Assembly: GCA_905215345.1 (NCBI GenBank)
Contig: CAJMPR010000003.1
Coordinates: 321,435-385,434, forward strand
Direction of reading: 5' to 3'
Origin: an uncultured bacterium
GTDB lineage: Bacteria; Bacteroidota; Bacteroidia; Bacteroidales; Bacteroidaceae
DNA length: 64,000 nucleotides
The stretch's first letter is position 1; each line of letters starts with the position of its first letter. The position numbers and the translations under genes were made by a program. Below are positions 54,120 to 61,880 of this stretch, in pieces. The notes under the pieces were generated by a model. That model was not told the origin of the DNA. It made no database searches and saw nothing but the letters and a program-made list of their open reading frames with translations.

Positions 54120-54298
54120 GAAACTGTTTTGAATTTTATCTTTATTTTTTAGAGAGATAATTCGGGTTTCTTCCTTCTTCTTTTTCGCTTGTCCGTACCT
54201 TTGCTTTCAGTCGTATAGCCCGCTATACTCCTTCAAACAAAAGCACGGCTAAAAAAACAAGAAGAAATAAGCTCGGAATAAAAATCAAAACGGTTTCT
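54119..54298. repeat. ~180-bp nested imperfect inverted-repeat element
   Basis: Outer arms 54119-54132 and 54285-54298 match at 13 of 14 positions. Inner arms (TTCTTC, CCGT and other blocks) continue to an apex GTATAGC-CC-GCTATAC at 54213-54228. Almost the whole space between the GtrA and GT2 genes can fold back on itself. It begins at the GtrA stop codon. It resembles a non-coding repeat or MITE-like element; no frame in it looks coding. Confidence 0.7.
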
Positions 54299-54341
54299 AA
54301 TGTTTTTAGATTTAGAGTACCCAATACTTCTGTAAAAATGA

Positions 54342-54349
54342 TATATTTG
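54342..54349 (+). promoter_or_regulatory. -7 promoter element of the GtrB/DPM-like gene
   Basis: TATATTTG, 29 bp before the ATG at 54379, fits TAnnTTTG. Confidence 0.55.
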
Positions 54350-54378
54350 CGAAGTATTAAACCGTCCACCTGTGTGAA

Positions 54379-55326
54379 ATGAAAAAAGTAACCCTGCTAA
54401 TCCCTGTATACAACGAAGAAGCGATGCTTCCTACTCTTTATCAACGTTTGATAGATCTCATTAACCGTAACAACACTTACGAGTGGGAAATCTTATTCAT
54501 AAATGATGGCAGCAGCGACGGTACTCTCGATGCCATCCGCCAACTCAGACAAACTGACAATAGAGTGAACTACGTGGATCTTTCACGCAATTTTGGTAAA
54601 GAAATCGCCATGCTGGCAGGCTTCGATTATACCACCGGTGACTGCTGCGTGGTAATGGATGCCGACCTGCAAGACCCTCCCGAACTCGTAGACCAGATGT
54701 TGCGATATTGGGAAGAGGGCTACGACGATATTTACGCTAAACGACGTAATCGTGGAGAAGAAAGCTGGCTACGCCGCCGACTATCACTCACTTTCTATAA
54801 GATATTGCAAAAGATGAGCCGGATTGACATTCTACCGAATGTAGGAGATTTCCGACTGCTCGACAGGCGTTGCGTACTTACATTAAGACGCCTACGCGAA
54901 CAAGAGCGATATACCAAAGGACTGTTTTGCTGGATAGGTTATAAGAAAAAAGGCATTGAATTTGACCGTGGAGATCGCCTTGCCGGTCATTCATCCTGGA
55001 GTTTCTTTAAACTGCTCAATCTTGCAATCGAGGGAATCACCTCTTCCTCTACCGCACCGTTGCGCATCGCTACCGTATGCGGTGTCCTGTTCTCTATATC
55101 CAGTTTTATCTATGCCATTTATTTTCTGATAAAGACGATTTTATACGGTGACCAAGCCGCCGGTTTCCCCACCTTAATCGTTGTTATCTTGTTCTTTGGA
55201 GGAATTCAGCTATTTTCTCTTGGCGTCATCGGCGAATACGTGGGACGTATCTTTAAAGAAACCAAAAGACGCCCCACTTATATTGCATCGGAATATAACG
55301 AAAAGAAGTTAGGTTATAACGAATAA
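54379..55326 (+). CDS. GT2 polyprenyl-phosphate glycosyltransferase (GtrB/ArnC/DPM1-like)
   Basis: 315 residues. GT2 domain: LLIPVYNEEAMLPTLYQRL, ILFINDGSSDGTL, YVDLSRNFGKEIAML and MDADLQDPPELV (metal-binding). Two C-terminal TM helices follow (about 232-255 and 268-290), ending VIGEYVGRIFKETKRRPTY. Layout equals bactoprenol glucosyltransferase GtrB and ArnC. It loads a sugar onto polyprenyl phosphate for GT39-type transferases; the GtrA and GT39 genes next to it complete the set. Confidence 0.9.
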   Translation: MKKVTLLIPVYNEEAMLPTLYQRLIDLINRNNTYEWEILFINDGSSDGTLDAIRQLRQTDNRVNYVDLSRNFGKEIAMLAGFDYTTGDCCVVMDADLQDPPELVDQMLRYWEEGYDDIYAKRRNRGEESWLRRRLSLTFYKILQKMSRIDILPNVGDFRLLDRRCVLTLRRLREQERYTKGLFCWIGYKKKGIEFDRGDRLAGHSSWSFFKLLNLAIEGITSSSTAPLRIATVCGVLFSISSFIYAIYFLIKTILYGDQAAGFPTLIVVILFFGGIQLFSLGVIGEYVGRIFKETKRRPTYIASEYNEKKLGYNE

Positions 55327-55334
55327 TCACCGGT

Positions 55335-55856
55335 ATGAAAACAATTCAGGTACAATACTATCAGTCTCCATGCGGAGAATTAATCCTCGGCTCTTTTGAG
55401 AATGAGCTTTGTATGTGTGACTGGACAAGCGAAAAGCGTAGGGCCGTAATCGACAAACGAATAAAAACGATTTTACATGCCAATTACGAAATAAGCACTT
55501 CTGAAGTTATCCAAAAAACGATTCAACAGTTGGATGAATATTTTGCCCGGAAAAGGAAAACATTCGACATTCCTTTACTTTTTGTAGGAACAGAATTTCA
55601 GAAAACAGTGTGGCGCGGGTTATTACATGTTCCTTATGGAACCACCGCATCTTACGGGGAGCTATCGAAAAAAATAGGTAATCCGAAAGCTGTTCGTGCA
55701 GTAGCGGCTTCCAATGGGGCAAATGCAATCTCGATACTCGTTCCCTGCCATCGCATAATCGGCAGTAATTACAAACTAACCGGATATGCCGGTGGACTTG
55801 AAGCTAAAAAATTCCTGCTTGAGCTGGAAACTCCCAGCCTCAAACTGCCGTTATAA
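55335..55856 (+). CDS. ogt: Methylated-DNA-protein cysteine methyltransferase
   Basis: 173 residues. The active-site motif is ISILVPCHRIIGSN, with the methyl-accepting Cys in PCHR (about residue 139), preceded by the DNA-binding FQKTVWRGLLHVPYGTTASYGEL. It accepts alkyl groups from O6-alkylguanine and is consumed in the reaction. The 8-nt gap to the GT2 gene suggests that both are read together, though the functions are unrelated. It converges on the FGE-like gene. Confidence 0.93.
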   Translation: MKTIQVQYYQSPCGELILGSFENELCMCDWTSEKRRAVIDKRIKTILHANYEISTSEVIQKTIQQLDEYFARKRKTFDIPLLFVGTEFQKTVWRGLLHVPYGTTASYGELSKKIGNPKAVRAVAASNGANAISILVPCHRIIGSNYKLTGYAGGLEAKKFLLELETPSLKLPL

Positions 55857-55906
55857 ACAAATTGAGTGGACTTGAAATGTCGGCTTTCATTGACAGATGC
55901 GCGGTG

Positions 55907-57337
55907 TTAGGAATCAACCCTTACCACTCTGAAACCGACATCAGCGTAGCCTTGCGTGCCCGTTCTCACGACATCCGATTTCTCGCTGCGGCAATCATCA
56001 CGTTCAGAGTTCCAACTACCTCCTTTAACAATATACAAACCGTTCGCGTCGATTGATGAGCTCCACTCCCAACAATTGCCCCAGAAATCAATACCTCCAC
56101 AAGCACCGGTCGTCTGAATGTAAGCATCCACAGCCGTCAATCCAGATTCCACGTGGCCGGAGTTCATGGTGACATCCTTGGGCATATGACCGGCACCGAG
56201 AATCCACTCTTCATCGGTTGGGAGACGGTATGCGTGAGCGTTGTCTTGAGCCGTAAGCCAGTTGCAATAAGCCGTAGCTTCAGCAATCGTAATGTTTACT
56301 ACCGGATAGCTTTCCTTTCCCACATCATAAACGAATCCTTCTTTGAAGGCAGCGTATTCAGCATTTGTTACAGGCGCATAACCTATGTAGGCATTCGGAG
56401 CCGACGCACCGCGCAACACCAGCCAAGCGTCATTCGGGTTGTCATCAGTCCGAGGGTCAATAAGTCTCAGGAATTGTTGCTCCAACCGAACCTCACGATT
56501 GTCAACCATCTCATCCACTATACCCTGCATTTCTTCTACAAGGTCAGGAGTCTTTGCTTCCCTCTCCAACTCACGAAGTTTTGCTTTTTTTCGTGCGACA
56601 ACTTTATCATACCGTAACCCCATTTGCTCCAACAGCGCTTGTTTGTTTTCTTCCGTCGGATCCTTCTGATATTGGTGGAGAAGGCTATTTGTCGTGGCAT
56701 CCAGCTCCGGACGCATTTCTTCCACAAGCGGCGCATCCGGGTTGTCAAATTCCAACTCGCTTTCCACCAAATCGTTTGGAGTTATATAATCGGCTCGTAC
56801 CACCGTCTGATGCACACCGAAATAATGAGCCACCAAACCGTCCTTGTAAATGGAAAGCCTATATCCTCCATAAACATCACAAGGCAAGGTGGAAATATAA
56901 TAGTTCTTTCCGGAAGTGAAGCCCGATTCCTCGGAAGCACTGAAGACAATGATGGAATTGGCGTTTTCTATTTCATCAATGATAGGCACTCCCTGATTGT
57001 CCCATTTTAGCCTAACCGTACCGCACAGGGCATAGCCATCGACACTTTCCAACTCTACCTCTGTTATACCCGGCATTTGGAAGTTAAGTTGAATGCCCCC
57101 GCAAATAGTATAGAAATACAGTGGATCAGAGACTGTGCGGACAGCCGTTATCACCGATTTTTCATCACATCCACTGCCTCCGTCCGTTTGAGCAGCAGGG
57201 ACGGTCACTGTTACACTTTCATAATCTGAAGCCACTACATCATCCGCAGGATACGTGCCAAACAAAGGTTTATCGTTATCAGCACACGATGCAAAGACAA
57301 ACAGCGCCACCAAACAAGACAAGACACTACCTTTCAT
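55907..57337 (-). CDS. FGE-sulfatase-domain lipoprotein lacking one catalytic Cys
   Basis: 476 residues from the ATG at 57337; a longer frame (to 57373) overlaps the gene before and spoils the lipoprotein signal LVALFVFASC. The middle contains a helical, charged stretch (about 190-295, KAKLRELEREAKTPDLVEEM). The C-terminal ~165 residues form a formylglycine-generating-enzyme (SUMF1) fold: YAPVTNAEYAAF, YCNWLTAQDNAHAYRLPTDEEW, GNCWEWSSS, GGSWNSERDDCRS and VGFRVVR. In true FGE the last region has two copper-binding cysteines; here the first aligns with Ser and only the second (DDC) remains. It is therefore more likely a structural or binding protein than a sulfatase activator. Last gene of the sigma-factor operon. 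Confidence 0.82.
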   Translation of the reverse strand: MKGSVLSCLVALFVFASCADNDKPLFGTYPADDVVASDYESVTVTVPAAQTDGGSGCDEKSVITAVRTVSDPLYFYTICGGIQLNFQMPGITEVELESVDGYALCGTVRLKWDNQGVPIIDEIENANSIIVFSASEESGFTSGKNYYISTLPCDVYGGYRLSIYKDGLVAHYFGVHQTVVRADYITPNDLVESELEFDNPDAPLVEEMRPELDATTNSLLHQYQKDPTEENKQALLEQMGLRYDKVVARKKAKLRELEREAKTPDLVEEMQGIVDEMVDNREVRLEQQFLRLIDPRTDDNPNDAWLVLRGASAPNAYIGYAPVTNAEYAAFKEGFVYDVGKESYPVVNITIAEATAYCNWLTAQDNAHAYRLPTDEEWILGAGHMPKDVTMNSGHVESGLTAVDAYIQTTGACGGIDFWGNCWEWSSSIDANGLYIVKGGSWNSERDDCRSEKSDVVRTGTQGYADVGFRVVRVDS

Positions 57338-57350
57338 TTTCCTGCGTATT

Positions 57351-57809
57351 TTATCTTCTATTCCGATTGGCATTACTTTTATGTTTAGCCAAACGTTTCA
57401 TAATTTGCCTCTCCAATTCATAGACACGTTCTATTTGTTTCTGAGTCAAGAACTTGCTATATTCATCATAATATTTCCGCCTGATACTTAGTATCTTCTG
57501 ACTATGTACAAAACGATCTTCTATCGCCTTTCTTGCTTCTGCATCCGTTGTTTCGGAAGAACCGGAACGGTCTTGCTTGCGAACCCTCGGGCCGATAGCC
57601 CATATTTCTTTCTGATATTGGCAATATGTTTCAACAAACTTGTTACGGGTAGCATCATCCATTGCCATTTCTTCAGCCATATGTTTTGCTTGTACTTCGG
57701 CTAATTGTTCACGCGTTAAACGCTGTTTTTTATCACTTTGCGCATACATTGTTCCACAACAAGCTACCATTATAATAGCAAATAGAAATATTCTTAAAAA
57801 ACTTTTCAT
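57351..57809 (-). CDS. Small helical periplasmic protein (Spy/CpxP-like)
   Basis: 152 residues with a signal peptide (IFLFAIIMVACCGTMYAQ). The mature part is all-helical and charged: LTREQLAEVQAKHMAEEMAMDD, KFVETYCQYQKEIW, KILSIRRKYYDEYSKFLTQKQIERVYELE. This helix-turn-helix hairpin pattern with LT-x(n)-Q is like Spy/CpxP or RND-associated periplasmic proteins often found with ECF sigma genes in Bacteroides. Probable chaperone or stress sensor. 14 nt precede the FGE-like gene. Confidence 0.68.
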   Translation of the reverse strand: MKSFLRIFLFAIIMVACCGTMYAQSDKKQRLTREQLAEVQAKHMAEEMAMDDATRNKFVETYCQYQKEIWAIGPRVRKQDRSGSSETTDAEARKAIEDRFVHSQKILSIRRKYYDEYSKFLTQKQIERVYELERQIMKRLAKHKSNANRNRR

Positions 57810-57830
57810 GACTTCCTCTTTATTAATTGT

Positions 57831-58178
57831 TTACTCATTTATAAAAATATCATCTTGATAAACTTCAAGCAGATAAGTTTGGTCTTCATTGTTAAGTTCG
57901 CTGAAAGCCAGTTCCACACTTGAAATACCACCTTCATGATTTCTAATGGAATATGTATTGAAAGCAATAAGCAAAGCAATGGCAGCCGCAATAACCGTGA
58001 CCGTTCTTATCGCCACACGCATATAGGGAAACTTACGTCTTACACTGACCGCAGGCTTGTTTGCGACTTCTTTCCAGATATTGTCTTCCATCTCATCAAA
58101 GAAGCCATCGGGTATAGTATAGGGCATTCGCCTACCTGTCTTTCTTAAATCAAAATTTTCCTTCATACCTTCAATCAT
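57831..58178 (-). CDS. Probable anti-sigma factor (single TM)
   Basis: 115 residues. An N-terminal cytoplasmic region (FDLRKTGRRMPYTIPDGFFDEM), one TM near residues 50-70 (AIRTVTVIAAAIALLIAFNTY) and a short periplasmic tail. Start ATG overlaps the sigma-factor stop by 8 nt (58171-58178); the second Met at 58166 is an alternative. The position just after an ECF sigma gene and the TM layout suggest an anti-sigma role. No standard zinc-anti-sigma His-x3-Cys-x2-Cys motif is present. Confidence 0.6.
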   Translation of the reverse strand: MIEGMKENFDLRKTGRRMPYTIPDGFFDEMEDNIWKEVANKPAVSVRRKFPYMRVAIRTVTVIAAAIALLIAFNTYSIRNHEGGISSVELAFSELNNEDQTYLLEVYQDDIFINE

Positions 58179-58704
58179 TTGAATTCATATATTGTACTAT
58201 CTTTTCCTTAGCAGTATGATAATTGGCCTTTGCACCGGTCATAGTCGAATCTGTAATCTCGGCTATTTCATCATATCCCAACTCATCATAATACCGGAGA
58301 TTGAACGTCACTTGCTGCTTTGCCGGTAACGACAATATAGCTCTTTGTAATTTCACCGCTTCCAAATCTGTATAATCCACATAATCATCTGCCGCAAGAG
58401 TACCGATATCCGCCCCATCCAATGAGCATCGTTCTTCCTTATGGCTGTTCAAAAGACGCAAAGCCTCATTCGTCGCAATTCGATAAATCCATGCAGTAAA
58501 AGAACTTTCAGCTCTGAACTGGCTAAAAGAGCGGAATATCCGTACAAATGTTTCTTGTGCCACATCTTGAGCATCCGAATGGGATACCACAAGCCTTCGT
58601 ATATGCCAATAAACGGGCTCTTTATACTTTGCCATCAATAATCGGAATCCGCTTTCGGTATTCTCCTTTATCGCAGAAATTATATCATTGTCACCTATCG
58701 CCAT
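58171..58704 (-). CDS. ECF RNA polymerase sigma factor (sigma-70 family)
   Basis: 177 residues. Region 2: FRLLMAKYKEPVYWHIRRLV, SDAQDVAQETFVRIFRS (region 2.3-2.4) and FTAWIYRIATNEALRLL. Region 4: LPAKQQVTFNLRYYDELGYDEIAEITDST followed by AKANYHTAKEKI, an HTH for the -35 element. No extra C-terminal domain. It probably controls its own operon (sigma, anti-sigma, helical periplasmic protein, FGE-like lipoprotein) in response to an envelope signal. Confidence 0.92.
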   Translation of the reverse strand: MAIGDNDIISAIKENTESGFRLLMAKYKEPVYWHIRRLVVSHSDAQDVAQETFVRIFRSFSQFRAESSFTAWIYRIATNEALRLLNSHKEERCSLDGADIGTLAADDYVDYTDLEAVKLQRAILSLPAKQQVTFNLRYYDELGYDEIAEITDSTMTGAKANYHTAKEKIVQYMNSND

Positions 58705-58719
58705 TCCACAATACTTACT

Positions 58720-59067
58720 TTATCCTTCTAACGTATATAATTTCTTTTTACCCGTTATCACCATAATAACCGGTTTTCTCCGGTCATTGGAGAAAGCGTC
58801 AAGTTCGGCTTCTGCCGTTTTCTTAGGCAATCCCGTTATCTTAGCATACTCTTTTGCACTAAGGTATTTGTTACCATTCAAATAAGCGACAGCCATTTCC
58901 AGCCGTTCTTTCTGAGTTATCCGCTGACTGACACGAACTGTGGCAGCAGGTTTCACGACAACCGTGGTTACCGGATGTCTGCTGAAACTGTGAGAATAGT
59001 ACCTACGTTGTGCGGTTGCAGTTCCACAAATCAAGACCAAAACAACCACCCCTATACATCTCTTCAT
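58720..59067 (-). CDS. Small secreted protein upstream of the sigma factor
   Basis: 115 residues from the ATG at 59067 (MKRCIGVVVLVLICGTATAQ, a clean signal peptide); the frame is open to 59097. The mature part starts RRYYSHSFSRHPVTTVVVKP and continues with a helical region KERLEMAVAYLNGNKYLSAKEYAKITGLPKKTAEAELDAF, which looks like an HTH-like fold but on the exported side, and ends KPVIMVITGKKKLYTLEG. Not recognised. Its place before the sigma gene (15 nt gap) makes it part of that operon. Confidence 0.6.
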   Translation of the reverse strand: MKRCIGVVVLVLICGTATAQRRYYSHSFSRHPVTTVVVKPAATVRVSQRITQKERLEMAVAYLNGNKYLSAKEYAKITGLPKKTAEAELDAFSNDRRKPVIMVITGKKKLYTLEG

Positions 59068-59278
59068 TCTTACAACTGAATTCATAATTCTTTCCATTTA
59101 ATTGTTACTCTACTTTTATATCATTCGTGAGCTCATCTGAATGACCGTTCTGTATTTAAGACCAAATGAAATGGCAAAAGTAAAATCAGGCAGTAACTTT
59201 TTTATCCACATAGATAACCCGAGCGTGATATAAAAATTGACGTATAACAGTATTAGAAAGGAATATTTATGTAAAATC

Positions 59279-59407
59279 ACACACCTATCTGTGCCGGCTT
59301 ACGCAGATAAGTGCGTGAGGCGACGCGGATAGATGTGTAAAACGTGAAAGCAGTGAATGAAACGGATACATGGACAACACAGCCAATCATTGGCTGTTTA
59401 CGTTTTA
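59279..59407. repeat. Nested inverted repeats
   Basis: 59279-59291 and 59326-59338 pair at 11 of 13 positions (ACACACCTATCTG against CGGATAGATGTGT), with a further ACGCAGATA between them. A perfect 8-bp stem ACAGCCAA/TTGGCTGT lies at 59389-59407, and GTAAAACGT (59337-59345) pairs with ACGTTTTAC (59411-59419). Confidence 0.6.
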
Positions 59408-59750
59408 CTCCGGATAGGCGCAAGCAAATTGAAAAATATTGAACTCTGCAAAAATATAGCCTGTCATCGGGGGGAATGTTGCCTACCTTCTGAACTGATT
59501 TTGTAAACGCTTGATAATTAGAAGATTTATAACAAACCAAATCTTAGAGAAAAGATTCAACAAAGATAGCGCAAACTTTAGCTCATAACCGATAAAAAAC
59601 GAAAGGAATAACAAATATTTATATTTATCAGCCACCTGCACTCAATCTTTCATCTCTTTCTTCCTCTTTTTCCACAACTGCCAGGAGTTAATGATATTCT
59701 GCCACATATTATATATACAATATCACATAAGTCTGATTATCAAAAGAAAA

Positions 59751-59837
59751 GCCCACCTATTACTAACAGTGGGTAACAAAATAGTAACAAAAAAAACGAA
59801 GAAATTCGCTTAACGGTGGGCTTCTTATGCAAAGGTA
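59751..59837. repeat. GTAACAAAA repeats within a GCCCACC/GGTGGGC stem
   Basis: GCCCACC (59751-59757) and GGTGGGC (59815-59821) are inverted. GTAACAAAA occurs at about 59773, 59784 and 59835. Repeats of this kind are common near tyrosine-integrase genes of Bacteroides elements, but no integrase gene is present. A possible relic of an integrated element. Confidence 0.4.
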
Positions 59838-59865
59838 ACAAAAGCCCTCTAACCATAAAAGCAAA

Positions 59866-59980
59866 ACTGGCAAAAAGAAGAATACTATTTTTTCTTTTCG
59901 CCAGCATATATACATTTTGCTGTCTATAGAAATTGGTTTAGTTCGTTTTGGATATATAGACAAAAGAATGAACTAAACTT
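59866..59980. repeat. Direct repeat, left copy, flanking the DUF1016 gene
   Basis: About 115 bp that share extended blocks with 61128-61250: CTGGCAAAAAGAA, TTTTCGCCAGCATATATA, ATTTTGCT, GTTTAGT, CGTTTTGG, TATATAG and AACTAAACTT, in the same order and orientation. An internal stem TGGC/GCCA pairs around an A/T-rich loop. Confidence 0.8.
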
Positions 59981-59985
59981 ATTTT

Positions 59986-61089
59986 CTATAACAACTTTTT
60001 CAATTCATCAATATCCGGTAATGCCTTGCGAAGTCGCTCCGGCATTTCTTCGGAAGCTCGGTAAGTGGCAACACCCATTGGCTTATTGTAATCACGTACC
60101 GCAAATTCTACAAAGGTTTGGTTCATTTCCCGGCAAAGGATAATTCCGATAGAGGGATTCTCGTGCGGCTTTCTCACGTATGAATCCAATGCGGAAAGGT
60201 AAGTGTTCAGTTGCCCTAAATAGGAGCTTCGAAATTTCCCGGACTTCAATTCAACAGCGACCAAAGAATTAAGTTCCCGATTGAAAAACAATAAATCAAT
60301 GAACATTTCCTCTCCTGCTACCTCAATACGGTATTGATTGCCTATAAAACTGAAATCCTGCCCAAAGGTCATGATGAACTTCTTTACGTTGGCGACAATA
60401 GCCTTTTCTACTATCTTTTCGTCTAAATCCTCTTCTTGTTCATCCAGTTCCTCCACATTAATGAAATCAAGCAGGTATTCATCTTTAAATGAACAAACAG
60501 CTTTTAGAGCTTGCTTAGTATCGGGCAATGTTTGGACGAAATTATTAGGTAAAGTTCCCCGATGGCTGTACAGGTCTGCTTTTAAATAATCCCTTAAAGT
60601 GTATTTACTCCAATAGCGAGTAGCGCACTCATGTATATAAAATAGCCTTGCTTCCAAAGTCTTAGCTTTGGCAATGATTTCTATGTGATGACTAAAGCCG
60701 ATTGAAAGGAAATCAGACCAGTTAAATTCGGCAGCCATTGGCTGCCGAATTTCTATGAGAAGCAATTTTTCATCCAACTCCAAATCGGCAGCCACTGGCT
60801 GCTGATTTAAAACAAGTTCCCATTCTTCATAAAATTGCCGCATATTTTTAATACTTCGAGTTGAAAATCCCCTTAGCCCCGGCAATTCTTTCTGTAATAG
60901 GGAAGATATCTGTTCAATTGCACCTTTCCCCCAAAAGCTTGTACGAGAATTTTCCGACACATAACGTCCGATGCCGTAATAAAGAGAGAGCTGTTCCTTG
61001 TTCACCGATGCGGCTGCACGGTACTGGCTACGTAGGATAGCTTCTTTTATGGTCTTTACTGCTTCTCTATAATTCTGATTTATATCCAT
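59986..61089 (-). CDS. YhcG/DUF1016 PDDEXK nuclease-domain protein
   Basis: 367 residues. The N-terminal DUF1016_N region (SQYRAAASVNKEQLSLYYGIGRYV, GFSTRSIKNMRQFYEEW) is followed by the YhcG C-terminal nuclease domain: FSFIGNQYRIEVAGEEMFID with an Asp near 265, then VAVELKSGKFRSSYLGQLN, whose E-x-K (about 280-282) completes a PDDEXK active site. Function of YhcG proteins is not settled; they recur in accessory and defence-like regions. The gene stands alone and is enclosed by the ~120-bp direct repeats 59866-59980 and 61128-61250, so it looks like a self-contained accessory unit. Confidence 0.88.
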   Translation of the reverse strand: MDINQNYREAVKTIKEAILRSQYRAAASVNKEQLSLYYGIGRYVSENSRTSFWGKGAIEQISSLLQKELPGLRGFSTRSIKNMRQFYEEWELVLNQQPVAADLELDEKLLLIEIRQPMAAEFNWSDFLSIGFSHHIEIIAKAKTLEARLFYIHECATRYWSKYTLRDYLKADLYSHRGTLPNNFVQTLPDTKQALKAVCSFKDEYLLDFINVEELDEQEEDLDEKIVEKAIVANVKKFIMTFGQDFSFIGNQYRIEVAGEEMFIDLLFFNRELNSLVAVELKSGKFRSSYLGQLNTYLSALDSYVRKPHENPSIGIILCREMNQTFVEFAVRDYNKPMGVATYRASEEMPERLRKALPDIDELKKLL

Positions 61090-61127
61090 TTACGCTTTGT
61101 TATATGCGACAAAAGTACAAAAATAAT

Positions 61128-61250
61128 GCTGGCAAAAAGAAAACAAAGGTATTTTTTCTTCTTCTCTTTTCGCCAGCATATATATTTTGCTATCAATAAA
61201 AATAAGTTTAGTCCGTTTTGGCTATATAGGCAAAGGCACAAACTAAACTT
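61128..61250. repeat. Direct repeat, right copy, upstream of the DUF1016 gene
   Basis: Matching blocks with 59866-59980 in the same order. This copy ends 39 nt upstream of the DUF1016 ATG. Between it and the gene lies TACTTTTG on the minus strand (complement of 61111-61118), a -7 element that is absent at the left copy. Confidence 0.8.
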
Positions 61251-61254
61251 GGGT

Positions 61255-61626
61255 TTATGACTTTAACCTATTATTTTCTCTATCAACTAAAATTGCATCC
61301 ATGTTATCTTTTGCCCAAGTTATCAAACTGTTGATATGTGGCAACAAAGATATAGCTCTATCAGTTAGTGAATATTCAACTCTTGGCGGCACTTCTGCAT
61401 ATACCTGTCTTCTGACAAATCCGTCCTCTTCAAGAGTTCTCAAAGTAACAGTCAGCATTTTCTGTGAAATATCGGGGATATTTTTTTGCAAGGCATTGAA
61501 ACGCATTAATGCAGACTGATTTAATGTAAAAAGAACTAATATAGACCATTTATCACTTATACGAGCAAGTATATTCCGAATAGGACAATCGGGATATAAT
61601 TCATTTTGAATTTCTGTTCTTACCAT
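61255..61626 (-). CDS. HxlR-family winged-helix regulator
   Basis: 123 residues. CPIRNILARISDKWSILVLF carries the family's N-terminal Cys and helix, then MRFNALQKNIPDISQKMLTVTLRTLEEDGFV (recognition helix) and the wing RRQVYAEVPPRVEYSLTDRA. HxlR proteins are one- or two-Cys regulators that often sense electrophiles or redox stress and control divergent reductase genes. The plus-strand gene set at 61881-63850 starts 254 nt away and is the probable target. Confidence 0.92.
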   Translation of the reverse strand: MVRTEIQNELYPDCPIRNILARISDKWSILVLFTLNQSALMRFNALQKNIPDISQKMLTVTLRTLEEDGFVRRQVYAEVPPRVEYSLTDRAISLLPHINSLITWAKDNMDAILVDRENNRLKS

Positions 61627-61880
61627 AATATATTATATTTCAATTCGCACTACAAAAGTAACTAACATTCTTCAAATAAGCAAGGGTGAAATAGTAATCA
61701 GCTAAATAGTGTTAAACATGTATTTTTCAAATTCTTCATAATCAACAATAGTTTCATACAGGTAACTATCTGAGTACAAAGTGCCTTCTTGTATAACTGA
61801 AAAAAGTGTTTCATCTTTGCATCCGAAAAGAGATAAACAATCTTTTAGATAGTAATATTGATTATTAAATATTTATAGTT

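Larger units (their letters stand above)
59068..59985. other. Long intergenic stretch with structured repeats
   Basis: About 0.9 kb without a convincing gene. It holds nested inverted repeats at 59279-59407, a possible integration scar at 59751-59837 and the left copy of the direct repeat that flanks the DUF1016 gene (59866-59980). Short frames of 60-90 codons exist on the minus strand but have no signal of coding use. Confidence 0.65.

Noticed and set aside
55907..57337. Sulfatase-activating FGE for the sulfatases in the window
   Set aside because: One of the two catalytic cysteines is Ser in the visible alignment, the protein is a lipoprotein outside the cytoplasm, and the sulfatases are serine-type.
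59277..59540. 87-codon frame on the minus strand in the long gap
   Set aside because: It covers inverted repeats, shows no domain or signal peptide, and its composition follows the repeats.
59763..59963. 66-codon hydrophobic frame on the minus strand
   Set aside because: It overlaps the direct repeat and the GTAACAAAA stem; likely chance.
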